Assembly: GCA_947856335.1 (NCBI GenBank)
Contig: CANUCD010000066.1
Location: forward strand, 1 to 5,215
Source: an uncultured Bacilli bacterium
Lineage (GTDB): Bacteria; Bacillota_I; Bacilli_A; RF39; UBA660
Length of the DNA: 5,215 nucleotides
Direction: 5' to 3'
The notes under the pieces were generated by a model. The model made no database searches. It was not told the DNA's origin and saw only the letters and a list, made by a program, of their open reading frames with translations. The position numbers and the translations under genes are program-made. Below, piece after piece: positions 5,206 through 5,215 of this stretch (the stretch's first letter is position 1; each line of letters starts with the position of its first letter).

Positions 5206-5215
5206 ATTATACTAA
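5206..5215 (-). promoter_or_regulatory. Probable -10 box of the DUF1934-argS promoter (cut by right edge)
   Basis: In the minus-strand reading a perfect TATAAT (5211-5206) ends 22 bases before the ATG at 5183, the same spacing as at prfA and the HEPN-like gene. The -35 box would lie beyond the window. The predicted start near 5199 leaves a leader of about 16 bases, which is too short for a T-box or other riboswitch. Confidence 0.45.

Noticed and set aside
5184..5215. T-box or other leader regulating argS
   Set aside because: Only about 16 bases separate the predicted transcription start from the first gene; no room for such a structure.
1..5215. UGA reassigned to tryptophan, as in Mycoplasma
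   Set aside because: Tryptophan codons inspected are TGG, and none of the recognised genes has an in-frame TGA.

Overview
The window looks like the chromosome of an AT-rich, small-genome member of the Bacillota, in or near class Bacilli. By eye the base composition is about 30% GC. A delta subunit of RNA polymerase (rpoE) and a DUF1934/YwiB-like gene next to argS point to that phylum. Every tryptophan I checked is TGG and no recognised gene has an in-frame TGA, so the standard bacterial code applies and the Mycoplasma-type code does not. All six complete genes end in TAA.

From right to left on the minus strand lie five core genes. A DUF1934 gene (4836-5183) overlaps argS (3101-4843). After a 98-base gap with one or two promoters comes rpoE (2556-3002). 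A short gap holding a terminator and an overlapping promoter leads to prfA (1438-2502), which overlaps prmC (729-1445). They form three transcription units: DUF1934-argS, rpoE, and prfA-prmC. prfA and prmC work together: release factor 1 ends translation at UAA and UAG, and PrmC methylates its GGQ glutamine. ArgS charges tRNA-Arg. The delta subunit tunes RNA polymerase.

The left end (1-724) is on the plus strand and is the accessory part. The last 27 codons of an unidentified gene end at position 86. Next comes a 196-residue protein with an RNxxxH motif typical of HEPN-domain ribonucleases, transcribed from its own promoter (83-111). It converges on prmC with only four bases between the stop codons. 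The poly-U tract of the prmC terminator is the antisense of the lysine-rich end of the HEPN-like gene.

Gene starts are tightly packed against promoters. In four cases the -10 box ends 21-22 bases before the start codon, giving predicted leaders of about 15-16 bases. Two terminators contain the stop codon of the gene they end. No tRNA, rRNA, CRISPR array, insertion sequence or riboswitch was seen, and no gene-free stretch exceeds 100 bases. The only candidate for a less-described system is the HEPN-like gene and its cut-off upstream neighbour.
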